Assembly (NCBI GenBank): GCA_900546635.1
Contig: URDS01000070.1
Coordinates: forward strand, 1-11,395
Source of the DNA: an uncultured Eubacteriales bacterium
GTDB lineage: Bacteria > Bacillota > Clostridia > Oscillospirales > CAG-272
Length of the DNA: 11,395 nucleotides
Direction: 5' to 3'
In this document: positions 5,362 to 11,395 of the stretch, piece by piece
How the letters are laid out: each line of letters opens with the position of its first letter
Numbering within the stretch: the stretch's first letter is position 1
Notes under the pieces: model-generated
Seen by the model: only the letters and a program-made list of their open reading frames with translations
What the model was told of the DNA's origin: nothing
Databases searched by the model: none
Translations under genes and position numbers: made by a program

Positions 5362-6216
5362 TTATGCGAAGAGTTTGTCGGAGAGCGCGGCAAAATCACC
5401 CACCGACAGCCTCTCGCCGCGGATGCGTTCATCCAGCCCGCAGGCAAGCAGCGCGCTTTGGACGGTTTCTTTGGAAAGTTCGGGAAAGGCCGCTCCGAGC
5501 GCGTTGACCAGCGTTTTTCGGCGCTGGCCGAATGCTGCGCGTATGGTTTTGAAAAATGCCTCCTCGGATTTCGGGCGCACAGGCTTGTCCTTGTACAGAT
5601 CAATGCGCACAACGGCGGAATCCACTTTGGGCGCGGGATAAAAATTTCCGGCCGAAACGGTGAACAGCCTTCGCGCCGCGCCGAAATACGCGACAGAGGC
5701 GGTGATCGCGCCGTAATCGGCGCCGCCCGGCGCTGCGGTCAGCCGCGCGGCGACTTCCGCCTGCACCATGATCGTAATGCTGTCCAATGCCACCCGGCTT
5801 TCGAGCAGGTACATGAGAATCGGCGTCGTGATATAATAGGGAAGGTTTGCGCAGACCGAGACGTGCGCGTCGGGCGCTTCCTCGACCAAGAGAGCGGAAA
5901 GATCGGTCTTTAGAATATCCCCCTGACGGACGGTCACGTTCGGATATTCGGCCATTGTGCGGCCGAGTACCGGAATCAGTGTTTCATCCAGTTCAAGCGC
6001 GATGACTTTGCGGTACCGTTTGGCCAGTTCGGCCGTCAGGCATCCGATTCCGGGGCCGATCTCTATGATGATACTGTCCCGGCGGTCACAGCAGTTTTCC
6101 GCGATCCGTTCGGGCACGGCGGGGGTAATCAAAAAATTCTGTCCGAAGCCTTTTTTGGGCGCCGTGCCGAATTCGGATAAAATCTCGCGAATGGTTTTCA
6201 GATTGCATAAATTCAT
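5362..6216 (-). CDS. rsmA: 16S rRNA dimethyladenosine transferase KsgA/RsmA
   Basis: RsmA (KsgA) uses S-adenosylmethionine to dimethylate two adjacent adenosines in helix 45 of 16S rRNA, a late step in 30S assembly. At 284 residues it is normal length. The sequence shows K-K-G-F-G-Q-N-F-L (21-29), SAM motif I I-I-E-I-G-P-G-I-G-C-L-T (50-61), the acidic E75 of motif II, Q-G-D (98-100), and the catalytic motif IV N-L-P-Y-Y (124-128). The C-terminal helical domain has F-G-Q-R-R-K-T-L. The ATG at 6216 has AGAGGA 7 bases upstream. It is divergent from tRNA-Thr, whose 5' end is only 50 bases away, so its ribosome binding site overlaps that promoter on the other strand. No clear promoter of its own is visible. 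The XRE gene follows 169 bases downstream on the same strand. Confidence 0.95.
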   Translation of the reverse strand: MNLCNLKTIREILSEFGTAPKKGFGQNFLITPAVPERIAENCCDRRDSIIIEIGPGIGCLTAELAKRYRKVIALELDETLIPVLGRTMAEYPNVTVRQGDILKTDLSALLVEEAPDAHVSVCANLPYYITTPILMYLLESRVALDSITIMVQAEVAARLTAAPGGADYGAITASVAYFGAARRLFTVSAGNFYPAPKVDSAVVRIDLYKDKPVRPKSEEAFFKTIRAAFGQRRKTLVNALGAAFPELSKETVQSALLACGLDERIRGERLSVGDFAALSDKLFA

Positions 6217-6228
6217 TTAAAAATCCTC

Positions 6229-6257
6229 TTGACAAAACTCGAATGTTTTAGTATAAT
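6229..6257 (+). promoter_or_regulatory. Consensus sigma-A promoter of tRNA-Thr
   Basis: The full consensus is present: TTGACA (6229-6234), 17 bases, TATAAT (6252-6257). Transcription would start about 3 bases before the mature tRNA. It overlaps the minus-strand ribosome binding region of ksgA. Confidence 0.9.
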
Positions 6258-6266
6258 AGCAAATGC

Positions 6267-6342
6267 GCTGGTATGGCTCAGTTGGTAGAGCAGCTGATTC
6301 GTAATCAGCAGGTCGCCGGTTCAAGTCCGGCTACCAGCTCCA
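6267..6342 (+). tRNA. tRNA-Thr (anticodon CGT)
   Basis: This is a 76-base cloverleaf with encoded CCA. The acceptor stem GCTGGTA pairs perfectly with TACCAGC, and the discriminator base is T. The D-arm contains GGCTCAGTTGGTAGAGC. The anticodon arm is GCTGA-TTCGTAA-TCAGC, giving anticodon CGT at 6300-6302, which reads the Thr codon ACG. The T-arm GCCGG-TTCAAGT-CCGGC is perfect. It is a single-gene unit with its own promoter and terminator. Confidence 0.94.
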
Positions 6343-6343
6343 C

Positions 6344-6371
6344 AAAAACCCTGCCTTCGGCGGGGTTTTTT
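6344..6371 (+). terminator. Intrinsic terminator of tRNA-Thr
   Basis: The stem ACCCTGC (6348-6354) pairs with GCGGGGT (6360-6366), including one T-G pair, around the loop CTTCG. It is followed by a run of six T (6366-6371) and preceded by a matching A-run. It starts 2 bases after the encoded CCA end. Confidence 0.85.
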
Positions 6372-6479
6372 GCATATATTTTATTTTAACAGATCGGTAC
6401 GCGCTTTGCAAGCGGAATGTGCGGAATTTTTATCGGACAGGCGAAAGCGCCGGACGACTTTCGAGAGGGGGACGACAAC

Positions 6480-7184
6480 GTGCACAGCGGGCATCGGCAA
6501 AGACTCAAAGACCGGTATCTGCGCGACGGACTGGACGGTTTTGAAAAGCATAATATGCTTGAACTGCTGTTGTTTTACGCTATTCCTCAGAAAGATACCA
6601 ATCCGATTGCGCATGAACTGATTGCGCGATTCGGTTCGCTGCGCGGCGTCTTTGAGGCGGAGCCGGAGGAGCTTTGCAGCGTCAGCGGCATCAGTATGCA
6701 TACGGCGCTTTTGATTAAACTCATCCCCGATATATACCGCGCCGCGCTTTGCGAAGAACCGACGGGGCAGTGTTATGACAGCTTGAATAAACTCGGAAAA
6801 ATGCTCGTGCGCCGCTTTACCGGCCTGAAAACCGAAACGATTCTCCTGGTTTTGCTGGACAACCGCTATCGGCTGATCGACGTTGTTCGGATCGGAGAGG
6901 GATCGGTCAATCAGGTTCGCGTCGATACGCGCACATTGATTGAAGCCGCGCTGCGCAAAAACGCGGCGATGGCCGTGCTTGCGCACAATCATCCAAGCGG
7001 AAGCCTCGTACCCTCGCCTGAAGATCTTACGACGACCTCGGTGGTAGCCGACGCTTTCCAGAAAATTCATGTGGAATTTTTGGAACATCTTTTGATTGCG
7101 GGCGACAAGTTTGAACCGCTTCTCTCCAAAATGGAGGGCGCGTTCTGGCAAAAGGGTCGGACGCCCGCTTTTTACGGGAAATAA
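6480..7184 (+). CDS. radC: RadC family JAB-domain protein
   Basis: This gene encodes 234 residues from the GTG at 6480. An in-frame ATG at 6417 exists, but the G-rich AGAGGGGG ends 8 bases before the GTG and clostridial RadC proteins typically begin M/V-H-x-G-H-R, as here. The N-terminal helix-hairpin-helix-like region contains E-L-L-L-F-Y-A-I-P-Q-K-D-T-N. The C-terminal JAB/MPN metalloprotease-like domain has H-N-H-P-S-G (169-174) and D182. Where E. coli RadC has R-E-I-V upstream of this motif, this protein has R-T-L-I (151-154), so the conserved Glu is Thr. The old radiation-repair role of RadC has been questioned and its biochemical activity is unsettled. Transcription may come from read-through of the tRNA-Thr terminator or an unseen promoter in 6372-6479. 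The next gene, ruvX, is also DNA-related. Confidence 0.88.
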   Translation: MHSGHRQRLKDRYLRDGLDGFEKHNMLELLLFYAIPQKDTNPIAHELIARFGSLRGVFEAEPEELCSVSGISMHTALLIKLIPDIYRAALCEEPTGQCYDSLNKLGKMLVRRFTGLKTETILLVLLDNRYRLIDVVRIGEGSVNQVRVDTRTLIEAALRKNAAMAVLAHNHPSGSLVPSPEDLTTTSVVADAFQKIHVEFLEHLLIAGDKFEPLLSKMEGAFWQKGRTPAFYGK

Positions 7185-7276
7185 AGCGAGTTTCTTTCGA
7201 CGATCAAAAGCGGGATGATCTCGTCTGTTTAGACGGGTTTCACTTGCTTTTTCCGGTGGCGTACGATCCCCCGGAA
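7183..7276 (+). other. Structured spacer between radC and ruvX
   Basis: Three nested or adjacent pairings are visible. AAAGCGAG (7183-7190) pairs with CTTGCTTT (7243-7250), with one G-T. Inside it a hairpin CTCGTCT-GTTT-AGACGGG spans 7220-7237. Right after, TTCCGGTGG (7251-7259) pairs with CCCCCGGAA (7268-7276) with a single mismatch. A run of five T (7248-7252) follows the outer stem, so the first structure can act as a terminator of radC. The second hairpin precedes ruvX by about 60 bases and has no obvious role. No known riboswitch was recognised. Confidence 0.45.
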
Positions 7277-7334
7277 CGTTGAATCACAGGGCTGAAGCTT
7301 CTTTTTGAAATGGAACAAAAAAACGGGGTATACT

Positions 7335-7757
7335 ATGTCAAGAGTACTTGCAGTGGATTACGGAGACGTGCGCACCGGACTTGCGCTGTCCGATGAAAAC
7401 CGCTTTCTCGCAAGCGGAATCGGAACGATACGCGAGGGCGGAATGCGCGCGACCGCAAAACAGGTGGCAAAGGTAGCGGCTGATCGCGGCGCGGTTGTTA
7501 TTGTGATCGGTTTGCCGAAAAACATGGATGGATCCGAAGGAGCAAGCGCCGAAAAGATTCGCGCGTTTGCGGCGATTCTCACAGAGCTTACCGATGCGCG
7601 GATCGAATTTTTGGATGAGCGGGTCACAACGATGGCCGCGCATCAAATCCTGAATTTGACCGATACGCGGGGCAGCAAACGAAAGCAGGTTGTGGATACG
7701 CTTTCCGCGGAGATCATACTGCAAAACTATCTGGATATGCGGAAAAATTCAGTGTAA
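7335..7757 (+). CDS. ruvX: RuvX/YqgF family Holliday-junction resolvase-like nuclease
   Basis: This gene encodes 140 residues from the ATG at 7335. The frame is open upstream (a TTG at 7305), but the family starts with hydrophobic residues then D-Y-G, as here, and GGGG lies 6 bases before. It has an RNase H-like fold with A-V-D-Y-G (6-10), I-G-L-P-K-N-M-D-G-S (58-67), F-L-D-E-R-V-T-T (92-99) and V-D-T-L-S-A (120-125). The three conserved acids D8, E95 and D121 are all present. Bacterial YqgF proteins take part in 16S rRNA 5'-end processing and have been proposed to resolve Holliday junctions. Length is normal. It is separated from radC by 150 structured bases and from htrA by a regulatory region. 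Confidence 0.93.
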   Translation: MSRVLAVDYGDVRTGLALSDENRFLASGIGTIREGGMRATAKQVAKVAADRGAVVIVIGLPKNMDGSEGASAEKIRAFAAILTELTDARIEFLDERVTTMAAHQILNLTDTRGSKRKQVVDTLSAEIILQNYLDMRKNSV

Positions 7758-7770
7758 TTTTTGTGCATTG

Positions 7771-7814
7771 TCATAAAATCTTCACATTTGCGGTTTATAC
7801 TGTTAGCACAGTAT
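7771..7814 (+). promoter_or_regulatory. Regulated promoter of htrA with repeat and palindrome
   Basis: A -10 candidate TATACT lies at 7796-7801, but no -35 matches consensus at 16-18 bases. Instead there are half-sites TCATA (7771) and TCACA (7782) exactly 11 bp apart, the spacing used by OmpR/PhoB-type response regulators. A perfect palindrome ATACTGT-TAGC-ACAGTAT (7797-7814) covers the -10 and start point. This fits an activator-dependent promoter, possibly controlled by the response regulator two genes downstream. The assignment is inference. Confidence 0.45.
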
Positions 7815-7834
7815 GAAAAACGGAGGTTTTCATC

Positions 7835-9148
7835 ATGGCGGAATTTAAATTTGATTCGGAGAGCAGTTATTCAAAAACTCCGGATCGTTCGAGTAACGGT
7901 TCTATTCAGTTGGATTTTAAGGAGTCGTCTCCATCGGCTGCACCGGCGCAGCAGACACCTCCTGAAAACGGACGATCTGCAAATCAGAAAAACAAAAAAG
8001 CTTTAAAAACGGTGCTGGTTGCGGTGCTTTGCGTAGGTTTGTCGCTCGGCAGCGGCCTGTTCGGCGCTTATCTTGTGACCGACCGGCAGGCGGATGCGAA
8101 ACAACCCACCGGAACAACGCAGATTCAGCAGCAGGTGTCGGGTGCGCTCGGCACGGCGGTGATCGGAAATTCGGATGGAACCGAACTGACTTCGACGGAC
8201 GGCAAAGGGATTTATGCGGCGGTGGCGGCGAAAGTAAAGCCCGCTGTTGTGGAGATCACGACTGAGCAGGTTGTCAACGGTTCGTATTTCCAGCAGTATA
8301 TTTCCAGCGGCGCGGGCAGCGGTGTGCTGATCAGTGCCGACGGGTATATTATTACCAATAATCATGTTGTCAGCGGCGCGACCAAGGTTATTGTTCGCCT
8401 GACCAGCGGCGCCGAATATGAGGCCACTGTGGTCGGCAGCGATGCGCAGGGCGATATCGCGGTTTTGAAAATCGATGAAAAGGATCTGCCCTACGCTACG
8501 ATCGGCGACAGTTCCACATTGGTTGTAGGCGAGGAAGTTGTGGCAATCGGCAATCCGCTCGGCGCGCTCGGCGGCAGCGTGACCAACGGTATCATCAGCG
8601 CACTGGACCGGGAGATCACGATTGACGGTCAGAAAATGCAGCTTTTGCAGACCAATGCGGCGATCAATCCCGGCAACAGCGGCGGCGGACTCTTTAATAT
8701 GAAAGGCGAATTGATTGCCATAGTCAATGCAAAGAGCGCGGGTTCCACAATCGAGGGGCTGGGCTTTGCAATCCCGATCAATTACGCGTATGATATTGCC
8801 AAGGAATTGATGGACAACGGATATGTGACCGGCCGGCCCACGCTTGGCATTACCTATATCGAGATCGATGATTATATGGATCTCATGCGCTATCGTGTGA
8901 ATTCCTACGGAATTTATGTCTATGACGGCGGTACCACGGAACTGAAAAACGGCGACCGCATAACCAAGCTCGGCGATTATGAGGTGACCAATTCGGCGAC
9001 GCTTAAGAGCGCGATCCAGAGTTATAAGGTCGGTGATACCATAACGATAACCGTTGTACGCGCCGGCGTATATACCGAGATTACCGCAACGCTGGTTGAG
9101 GATAAGCCGATCGAAAGCGGCATAGAACTGCAGACGGACAACAATTGA
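7835..9148 (+). CDS. HtrA/DegP-like membrane-anchored serine protease
   Basis: This gene encodes 437 residues. GGAGG at 7822-7826 lies 8 bases before the ATG. A polar cytoplasmic N-terminus (1-55) is followed by one hydrophobic helix (57-81) and a low-complexity linker, then a trypsin-like domain from about residue 120 to 330. The catalytic triad is complete: H177 in T-N-N-H-V-V, D207 in G-D-I-A-V-L-K-I and S282 in N-P-G-N-S-G-G-G. A C-terminal PDZ-like domain (about 335-430) begins L-G-I-T, but it is short and lacks the usual S-P-A-x-x-A-G-L segment before N-G-D-R-I. The enzyme should degrade or refold damaged proteins outside the membrane. It is first in a cluster with a response regulator and histidine kinase, the arrangement seen for envelope-stress control in Gram-positives. 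Confidence 0.93.
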   Translation: MAEFKFDSESSYSKTPDRSSNGSIQLDFKESSPSAAPAQQTPPENGRSANQKNKKALKTVLVAVLCVGLSLGSGLFGAYLVTDRQADAKQPTGTTQIQQQVSGALGTAVIGNSDGTELTSTDGKGIYAAVAAKVKPAVVEITTEQVVNGSYFQQYISSGAGSGVLISADGYIITNNHVVSGATKVIVRLTSGAEYEATVVGSDAQGDIAVLKIDEKDLPYATIGDSSTLVVGEEVVAIGNPLGALGGSVTNGIISALDREITIDGQKMQLLQTNAAINPGNSGGGLFNMKGELIAIVNAKSAGSTIEGLGFAIPINYAYDIAKELMDNGYVTGRPTLGITYIEIDDYMDLMRYRVNSYGIYVYDGGTTELKNGDRITKLGDYEVTNSATLKSAIQSYKVGDTITITVVRAGVYTEITATLVEDKPIESGIELQTDNN

Positions 9149-9153
9149 AAATA

Positions 9154-9187
9154 CAAATGGGGCTGCTGAATTGAACAGCCCCATTTG
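9154..9187 (+). other. Intercistronic hairpin between htrA and the response regulator
   Basis: A perfect 12-bp stem, CAAATGGGGCTG (9154-9165) with CAGCCCCATTTG (9176-9187), has a 10-base loop. It begins 5 bases after the htrA stop and ends 7 bases before the GGAGG (9195-9199) of the next gene. No T-run follows, so full termination is unlikely; protection of the htrA mRNA 3' end or differential expression is more plausible. Confidence 0.75.
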
Positions 9188-9206
9188 CGGATATGGAGGT
9201 GGACAT

Positions 9207-9896
9207 ATGTACAAGATTCTGGTGGTAGACGACGAGGAAAAAATCCGTGAACTGATCGGAAAATATGCAAAATTTGAAGGACACACCGTAGATTTTGCCT
9301 CCGACGGAATGGAAGCGGTTGAAAAGTGCCGTGCCGTCAATTATGACTATGACGTCATTGTCATGGATATTATGATGCCCGGACTGGACGGATTTTCAGC
9401 CTGCCGTGAAATTCGCAAAAAATCGGATGTGCCGATTTTGATGCTCAGCGCGCGGGGAGAGGAATACGATAAGATCAACGGTTTTGAACTCGGAATCGAC
9501 GATTATGTCGTCAAACCGTTTTCCCCGAAAGAGCTTATGCTGCGGATTGAGGCGATCTTAAAGCGCACGCAGAAAGCGGAGACGACAGCCGAGGCCGATG
9601 TATACAAATGCGGGGGGCTTGAGGTCAATTTTACCGCGCGCCGCGTCTATGTGGACGGTACGGAGGTCAATTTGTCGCCGAAAGAGTATGATTTGCTCTT
9701 TTACATGATTAAAAATCGGGACATCGCGCTGACACGGGAAAAGCTCATCAATAAGGTGTGGGGTTATGACTTTTTCGGCGGCGACCGCACGCTGGATACG
9801 CATGTGAAGCTGCTGCGCAAGAGTCTCGGCCCGTACAGCGGATTTATCGTCACGCTGCGCGGTGTTGGATACCGTTACAGCGACGGTGAGAAATAA
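9207..9896 (+). CDS. OmpR/PhoB-family DNA-binding response regulator
   Basis: This gene encodes 229 residues. GGAGGTGG at 9195-9202 supports the ATG at 9207. The receiver domain (1-115) has the acidic pair D8/D9, phospho-acceptor D54 (V-M-D-I-M-M-P-G), switch residues S81 and Y100, and K103 in V-K-P-F. The winged-helix effector domain (about 131-226) has the typical L-S-P-K-E-Y-D-L-L, V-W-G-Y-D and R-G-V-G-Y-R-Y blocks. It should bind direct repeats and activate or repress transcription when phosphorylated. The kinase gene begins 3 bases after its stop, so the two are a cognate pair. Likely targets include the htrA promoter upstream. A specific name (such as CssR or CiaR) cannot be assigned from sequence alone. 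Confidence 0.95.
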   Translation: MYKILVVDDEEKIRELIGKYAKFEGHTVDFASDGMEAVEKCRAVNYDYDVIVMDIMMPGLDGFSACREIRKKSDVPILMLSARGEEYDKINGFELGIDDYVVKPFSPKELMLRIEAILKRTQKAETTAEADVYKCGGLEVNFTARRVYVDGTEVNLSPKEYDLLFYMIKNRDIALTREKLINKVWGYDFFGGDRTLDTHVKLLRKSLGPYSGFIVTLRGVGYRYSDGEK

Positions 9897-9899
9897 CGT

Positions 9900-11354
9900 A
9901 TGCAAAGCGTCAGACATCCCCGCCAAATGGCAAAAATGCGGGTTCGGCTGTTTGCGACGTTTATTGCGTTTGTTCTGATTGTCATTTTTCTCATATGGGG
10001 ATTTCAGATTTTTCTGTTGGACCAGTTTTATTATCAGGTTACGAAAAACCGGATGGAGACCGCGTCCTATCAGATTGAGACCGCGCATCGTGAGGACAAT
10101 GGGGATTTTGTCAAAAATGTTTACAGTATCGGCGTCAATAATGAGTTTTGCATCAGTGTCTTCGGCAGCGACGGAAAGCTGATTACATCCGCAGATGTGG
10201 GCGGCGGCTGCATTATTCACAATGTGGACGATAATCTTTTGAACCAGCTGTACGCGGCTGCGCTCGAAAACGGCGGCTCTTACTTTTACCGCGCTTCTCT
10301 TGAGGGATTTCAGAACGGAGAAACCGGCTATACGAAGGCTTTGGGAACCCGTTACAGCGTGCGGGACAGGCTTTTATATACCGCGGTGCGGCAGACGAAT
10401 GCGGGCGTGCTCATTATGCTGTTTGACAGTCCGGTTACGCCGGTCAATATGATTAAAGGCGCTCTGGCGCTGCAACTCATGTTTGTGACCGTCATTATGA
10501 CGTTGCTTGCGGGCTGTATGGCCAATCTTCTGGCAAAACGGCTCTCACAGCCGATTGCCGAGGTGAACCGTGCCGCGAAAAAGCTGACGGCGGGAGAGTA
10601 TGATGTGGAATTTTCCGGCGAGGGTTACCGCGAGATACAGGAGCTTTCCAACACGCTGAATCTCGCCGCGCAGGATCTGCAGCGAACCGACCGTATGCAG
10701 AAAGAACTGATTGCCAACATTTCGCATGATTTGCGCACGCCGCTGACTTTGATTACCGGTTATTGTGAAATGATGCGGGATATTGAGGGGGAGAACACGC
10801 CTGAAAACATGCAGGTCGTTTTGGATGAGACAGCGCGCCTTTCCTCGCTTGTCAGTGATCTGATCGACCTCTCAAAATATCAGAGCGGCGCGCAGAAGCT
10901 GGAGTTGGAGAGCGTGGATATGGATTATCTGATGCTGGAAACGGTGGGACGCTTCCGCAAGCTTCTGGCGTGCAAAGAGTATACTTTTGTATATGAAAGC
11001 ACGGGGCCGAAATTCGCCAGGTGCGACAAGAAGCGGATTTTGCAGGTGCTGTATAATCTGATTAATAACGCGGTTAATTACGCGGGTGAGGATAAAACGG
11101 TTATTCTGCGTCTGACCGATGGAGCAGGCGGCAAATGCCGCGTCGAGGTGAGCGACCACGGAGAGGGCATTCCGAAAGAGGATTTGCAGTATATTTTTGA
11201 CCGGTATTATAAGGTGGATAAGGTGCATAAGCGCGCGGTCAACGGAACCGGGCTCGGTCTTTCCATTGTCAAAAATATTTTGCAGGCGCACGGCGCGCAG
11301 TTCGGTGTGCAAAGCGAAATCGGACAAGGCAGTACGTTCTATTTTGAAATTTAA
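9900..11354 (+). CDS. Transmembrane sensor histidine kinase
   Basis: This gene encodes 484 residues from the ATG at 9900, 3 bases after the response-regulator stop. The ribosome binding site is weak (GGTGAG in the end of the previous gene), suggesting coupling. TM1 is at about 18-40. An outside sensor domain of about 140 residues follows, with two cysteines (C84, C104) and no recognised fold, then TM2 at about 186-208 and a HAMP linker to about 255. The HisKA helix has H276 in N-I-S-H-D-L-R-T-P-L. The HATPase domain has the N-box N-L-I-N-N-A-V-N-Y, the G1 box D-H-G-E-G-I-P and the G2 box G-T-G-L-G-L-S-I-V. It is complete. It autophosphorylates and passes phosphate to D54 of its neighbour. The stimulus is unknown; linkage with htrA suggests misfolded protein or envelope damage. 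Confidence 0.95.
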   Translation: MQSVRHPRQMAKMRVRLFATFIAFVLIVIFLIWGFQIFLLDQFYYQVTKNRMETASYQIETAHREDNGDFVKNVYSIGVNNEFCISVFGSDGKLITSADVGGGCIIHNVDDNLLNQLYAAALENGGSYFYRASLEGFQNGETGYTKALGTRYSVRDRLLYTAVRQTNAGVLIMLFDSPVTPVNMIKGALALQLMFVTVIMTLLAGCMANLLAKRLSQPIAEVNRAAKKLTAGEYDVEFSGEGYREIQELSNTLNLAAQDLQRTDRMQKELIANISHDLRTPLTLITGYCEMMRDIEGENTPENMQVVLDETARLSSLVSDLIDLSKYQSGAQKLELESVDMDYLMLETVGRFRKLLACKEYTFVYESTGPKFARCDKKRILQVLYNLINNAVNYAGEDKTVILRLTDGAGGKCRVEVSDHGEGIPKEDLQYIFDRYYKVDKVHKRAVNGTGLGLSIVKNILQAHGAQFGVQSEIGQGSTFYFEI

Positions 11355-11359
11355 GTTCA

Positions 11360-11387
11360 CCGTCGAAAAACTTCGGTTTTTCGGCGG
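11360..11387. repeat. 28-base palindromic hairpin repeat, copy B
   Basis: A 12-bp stem (11360-11371 with 11376-11387) is closed by the very stable C(TTCG)G tetraloop and lies 5 bases after the kinase stop. Pairing includes one T-G. It matches copy A at 29-56 in 22 of 28 positions, with the outermost pair changed from T-A to C-G. As in copy A, the T-run is inside the stem and not after it, so it may be an unconventional terminator or 3'-end stabiliser for the htrA cluster, or a dispersed repeat. Confidence 0.6.
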
Positions 11388-11395
11388 TATGGCGT

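Noticed and set aside
4801..5913. A 370-codon open frame on the plus strand opposite the XRE gene and ksgA
   Set aside because: It is low-complexity and rich in Ser and Arg, spans the regulatory gap between two well-supported minus-strand genes, and has no family resemblance.
7305..7334. TTGAAA-N18-TATACT just before ruvX as a promoter
   Set aside because: The -10 touches the ATG, so transcription would begin inside the coding region; it would leave no ribosome binding site.
8003..9340. A 445-codon open frame on the minus strand opposite htrA
   Set aside because: It mirrors the codon bias of the htrA gene, has no ribosome binding site or recognisable domain, and crosses two gene boundaries. 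The plus-strand frame has a full catalytic triad and a strong ribosome binding site.
1..11395. CRISPR array, insertion sequence, prophage or classic defence system
   Set aside because: No regularly spaced repeats, transposase or phage genes were seen. The SLOG and Nudix genes could recall defence modules, but they sit in a housekeeping-like operon with no effector protein.

Overview
The window looks like chromosomal DNA from a Gram-positive anaerobe of the class Clostridia, probably an Oscillospirales/Ruminococcaceae-like lineage. The reasons are the strong GGAGG ribosome binding sites, the small DUF6514-like protein, the YpsA-type SLOG protein, the short RadC form that begins V-H-S-G-H-R, and an htrA gene followed directly by an OmpR-type two-component pair. 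Base composition looks roughly balanced in the genes, with one very AT-rich intergenic island at about 740-1016. This placement is inference from gene content, not from a search.

Layout. 1-600: a palindromic hairpin, then on the minus strand a tRNA-Val(GAC) with terminator and promoter, and a small DUF6514-like gene. 600-1016: AT-rich, gene-free DNA with promoter-like sites and a 14-bp direct repeat. 1017-4491 (plus strand): an orphan two-helix membrane protein, then a promoter and a tightly packed, partly overlapping operon made of a cytidylate-kinase-like protein, a Nudix ADP-ribose pyrophosphatase-like enzyme, a SLOG-domain protein and the AAA+ ATPase RarA. A 12-bp bidirectional terminator at 4508-4540 separates this operon from minus-strand genes for a membrane-anchored XRE regulator and for KsgA/RsmA. 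6229-6371: a tRNA-Thr(CGU) transcription unit with a consensus promoter. 6480-7757: a RadC family protein and RuvX/YqgF, separated by a structured 150-base gap. 7771-11354: an envelope-stress module of an HtrA-like serine protease, a response regulator and a sensor histidine kinase. It ends in a hairpin that is a sister copy of the one at the left edge.

How the genes fit together. Most genes are housekeeping or genome maintenance: 16S rRNA dimethylation (KsgA), a Holliday-junction resolvase-like nuclease (RuvX), RadC, RarA and two tRNAs. The HtrA/RR/HK cluster is a classic Gram-positive protein-quality stress circuit and probably autoregulates through sites in the 7771-7814 promoter. The least explained parts are the nucleotide-related operon (kinase-like, Nudix, SLOG, RarA), the XRE transmembrane regulator with two palindromic sites about three helical turns apart, the orphan 84-residue membrane protein behind the AT-rich leader, and the two covarying 28-base hairpins at the window ends. 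I found no CRISPR array, insertion sequence, phage gene or rRNA gene, and no convincing defence system.
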